Positions 41,877-42,145 of a stretch of DNA of 42,145 nucleotides are shown one piece after another (positions within the stretch are counted from its first letter, which is position 1; the number at the start of each line of letters is the position of its first letter). The position numbers and the translations under genes are program-made. Source of the DNA: Paenibacillaceae bacterium ZCTH02-B3 (lineage in GTDB: Bacteria > Bacillota > Bacilli > Paenibacillales > Paenibacillaceae); contig LZRV01000010.1 of NCBI GenBank assembly GCA_002159065.1, forward strand, positions 1 to 42,145. Reading direction: 5' to 3'. The notes beneath the pieces are model-generated. The model worked only from the letters and a program-made list of their open reading frames with translations, had not been told where the DNA came from and made no database searches.

Positions 41877-42145
41877 AATCGAGTAGAAGGGGGCGGCTAG
41901 CCCCCGTCCTCTCACACACCACACCACCTGGCATGCGGGTCCGCACCAGGCGGTTCCGAAGAGTTAACGAAATGCCAAGTAACATTCAAGCATGCTGACC
42001 AGCCCTTGCGCCTGAAAATATCGGGTGTCAAGGGCGTTGTTCAGGTTGCGGGACATCTCCCATGGCCCCCGGCGTGAGTTCGCCATCATATGGACGAAGT
42101 GTTCCGGTACCCCCAGCGCCCGCAGTTCACGGTAGCGCGTCCGTA
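41877..42145 (-). mobile_element. Group II intron, 3' part (cut by window edge)
   Basis: Minus strand. After the maturase stop comes a domain V-like hairpin (GAACCGCCTGGTGCGGACC pairing with GCATGCCAGGTGGTG) and a domain VI-like hairpin (GGGGGCTAGCCGCCCCC), ending near CTACTCGATT at about 41877. This 3' arrangement is typical of bacterial group IIC introns. The 5' end lies outside the window. Confidence 0.85.
41964..42145 (-). CDS. ltrA: Group II intron reverse transcriptase/maturase (C-terminal end)
   Basis: The last ~60 codons before TAA (41964-41966). Recognisable end: ALGVPEHFVHMMANSRRGPW, then LNNALDTRYFQAQGL and YLAFR. This is the C-terminal part of LtrA-type intron-encoded proteins, which splice and move the intron. 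The N-terminal RT domain lies beyond the window. Intact as far as seen. Confidence 0.88.
   Translation of the reverse strand, partial: RTRYRELRALGVPEHFVHMMANSRRGPWEMSRNLNNALDTRYFQAQGLVSMLECYLAFR

Noticed and set aside
41764..41985. 73-codon minus-strand frame at the right end
   Set aside because: It runs through the intron domain V/VI hairpins and past the 3' splice site; the real coding sequence is the maturase end at 41964-42145.

Overview
The window is about 62% GC DNA from an endospore-forming member of the Firmicutes, most likely a thermophilic or compost-type Paenibacillaceae (relatives of Thermobacillus, Cohnella or Paenibacillus). The evidence is the set of spore genes (cwlJ-gerQ, an alpha/beta SASP, ylbJ, lytH, yunB, sspI), a T-box in front of trpS, strong AGGAGG-type ribosome binding sites, many GTG/TTG starts, and the futalosine menaquinone genes mqnB-mqnD. 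No tRNA, rRNA or CRISPR array was recognised.

Layout. 1-1269: minus-strand pair of membrane proteins, the first a CvpA-like/transglutaminase fusion cut by the window edge. 1476-3289: MFS transporter and a small Toprim protein. 3392-4948: ctaB and a Sco protein for cytochrome oxidase assembly. 5277-8294: germination and spore genes (cwlJ, gerQ, SASP) with yfhP and small proteins. 8310-9645: trpS with its T-box leader. 9882-13303: two conserved proteins, ylbJ and nadK. 13345-17811: the yutD-lipA-lytH-yunB neighbourhood. 17860-19310: an AT-rich, repeat-rich island holding a broken cupin gene and a small DUF2892 protein. 19493-27085: trmH-like methyltransferase, ktr, sspI, an isolated phnM, prfC, a cyclase-family hydrolase and zwf, separated by short palindromic or tandem repeats. 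27315-29109: the wreck of a type IV pilus operon. 29443-31465: mqnB, mqnD and a small surface protein. 31690-37186: an oxidative pentose (Weimberg-type) operon with an IclR regulator. 37467-41607: a membrane protein, a GH73 glucosaminidase, a LacI regulator and a semialdehyde dehydrogenase. 41877-42145: 3' end of a group II intron.

The most notable parts are: (1) the dehydratase, FAH-family and dehydrogenase cassette that should take D-xylonate (or another pentonate) to 2-oxoglutarate, with a 19-bp palindrome over its promoter; (2) a pilus operon reduced by several deletions and frameshifts to recognisable pieces of pilB, a pilin, pilD and pilM; (3) a 1.1-kb AT-rich island bounded by a perfect 16-bp inverted repeat with three related copies on each side; (4) a lytH gene whose 24-bp repeat region is open in two frames and reads as a proline-rich linker in the frame that is not the peptidase frame. 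At least six unrelated families of short repeats occur between genes, which points to a genome shaped by repeat spread and gene loss.
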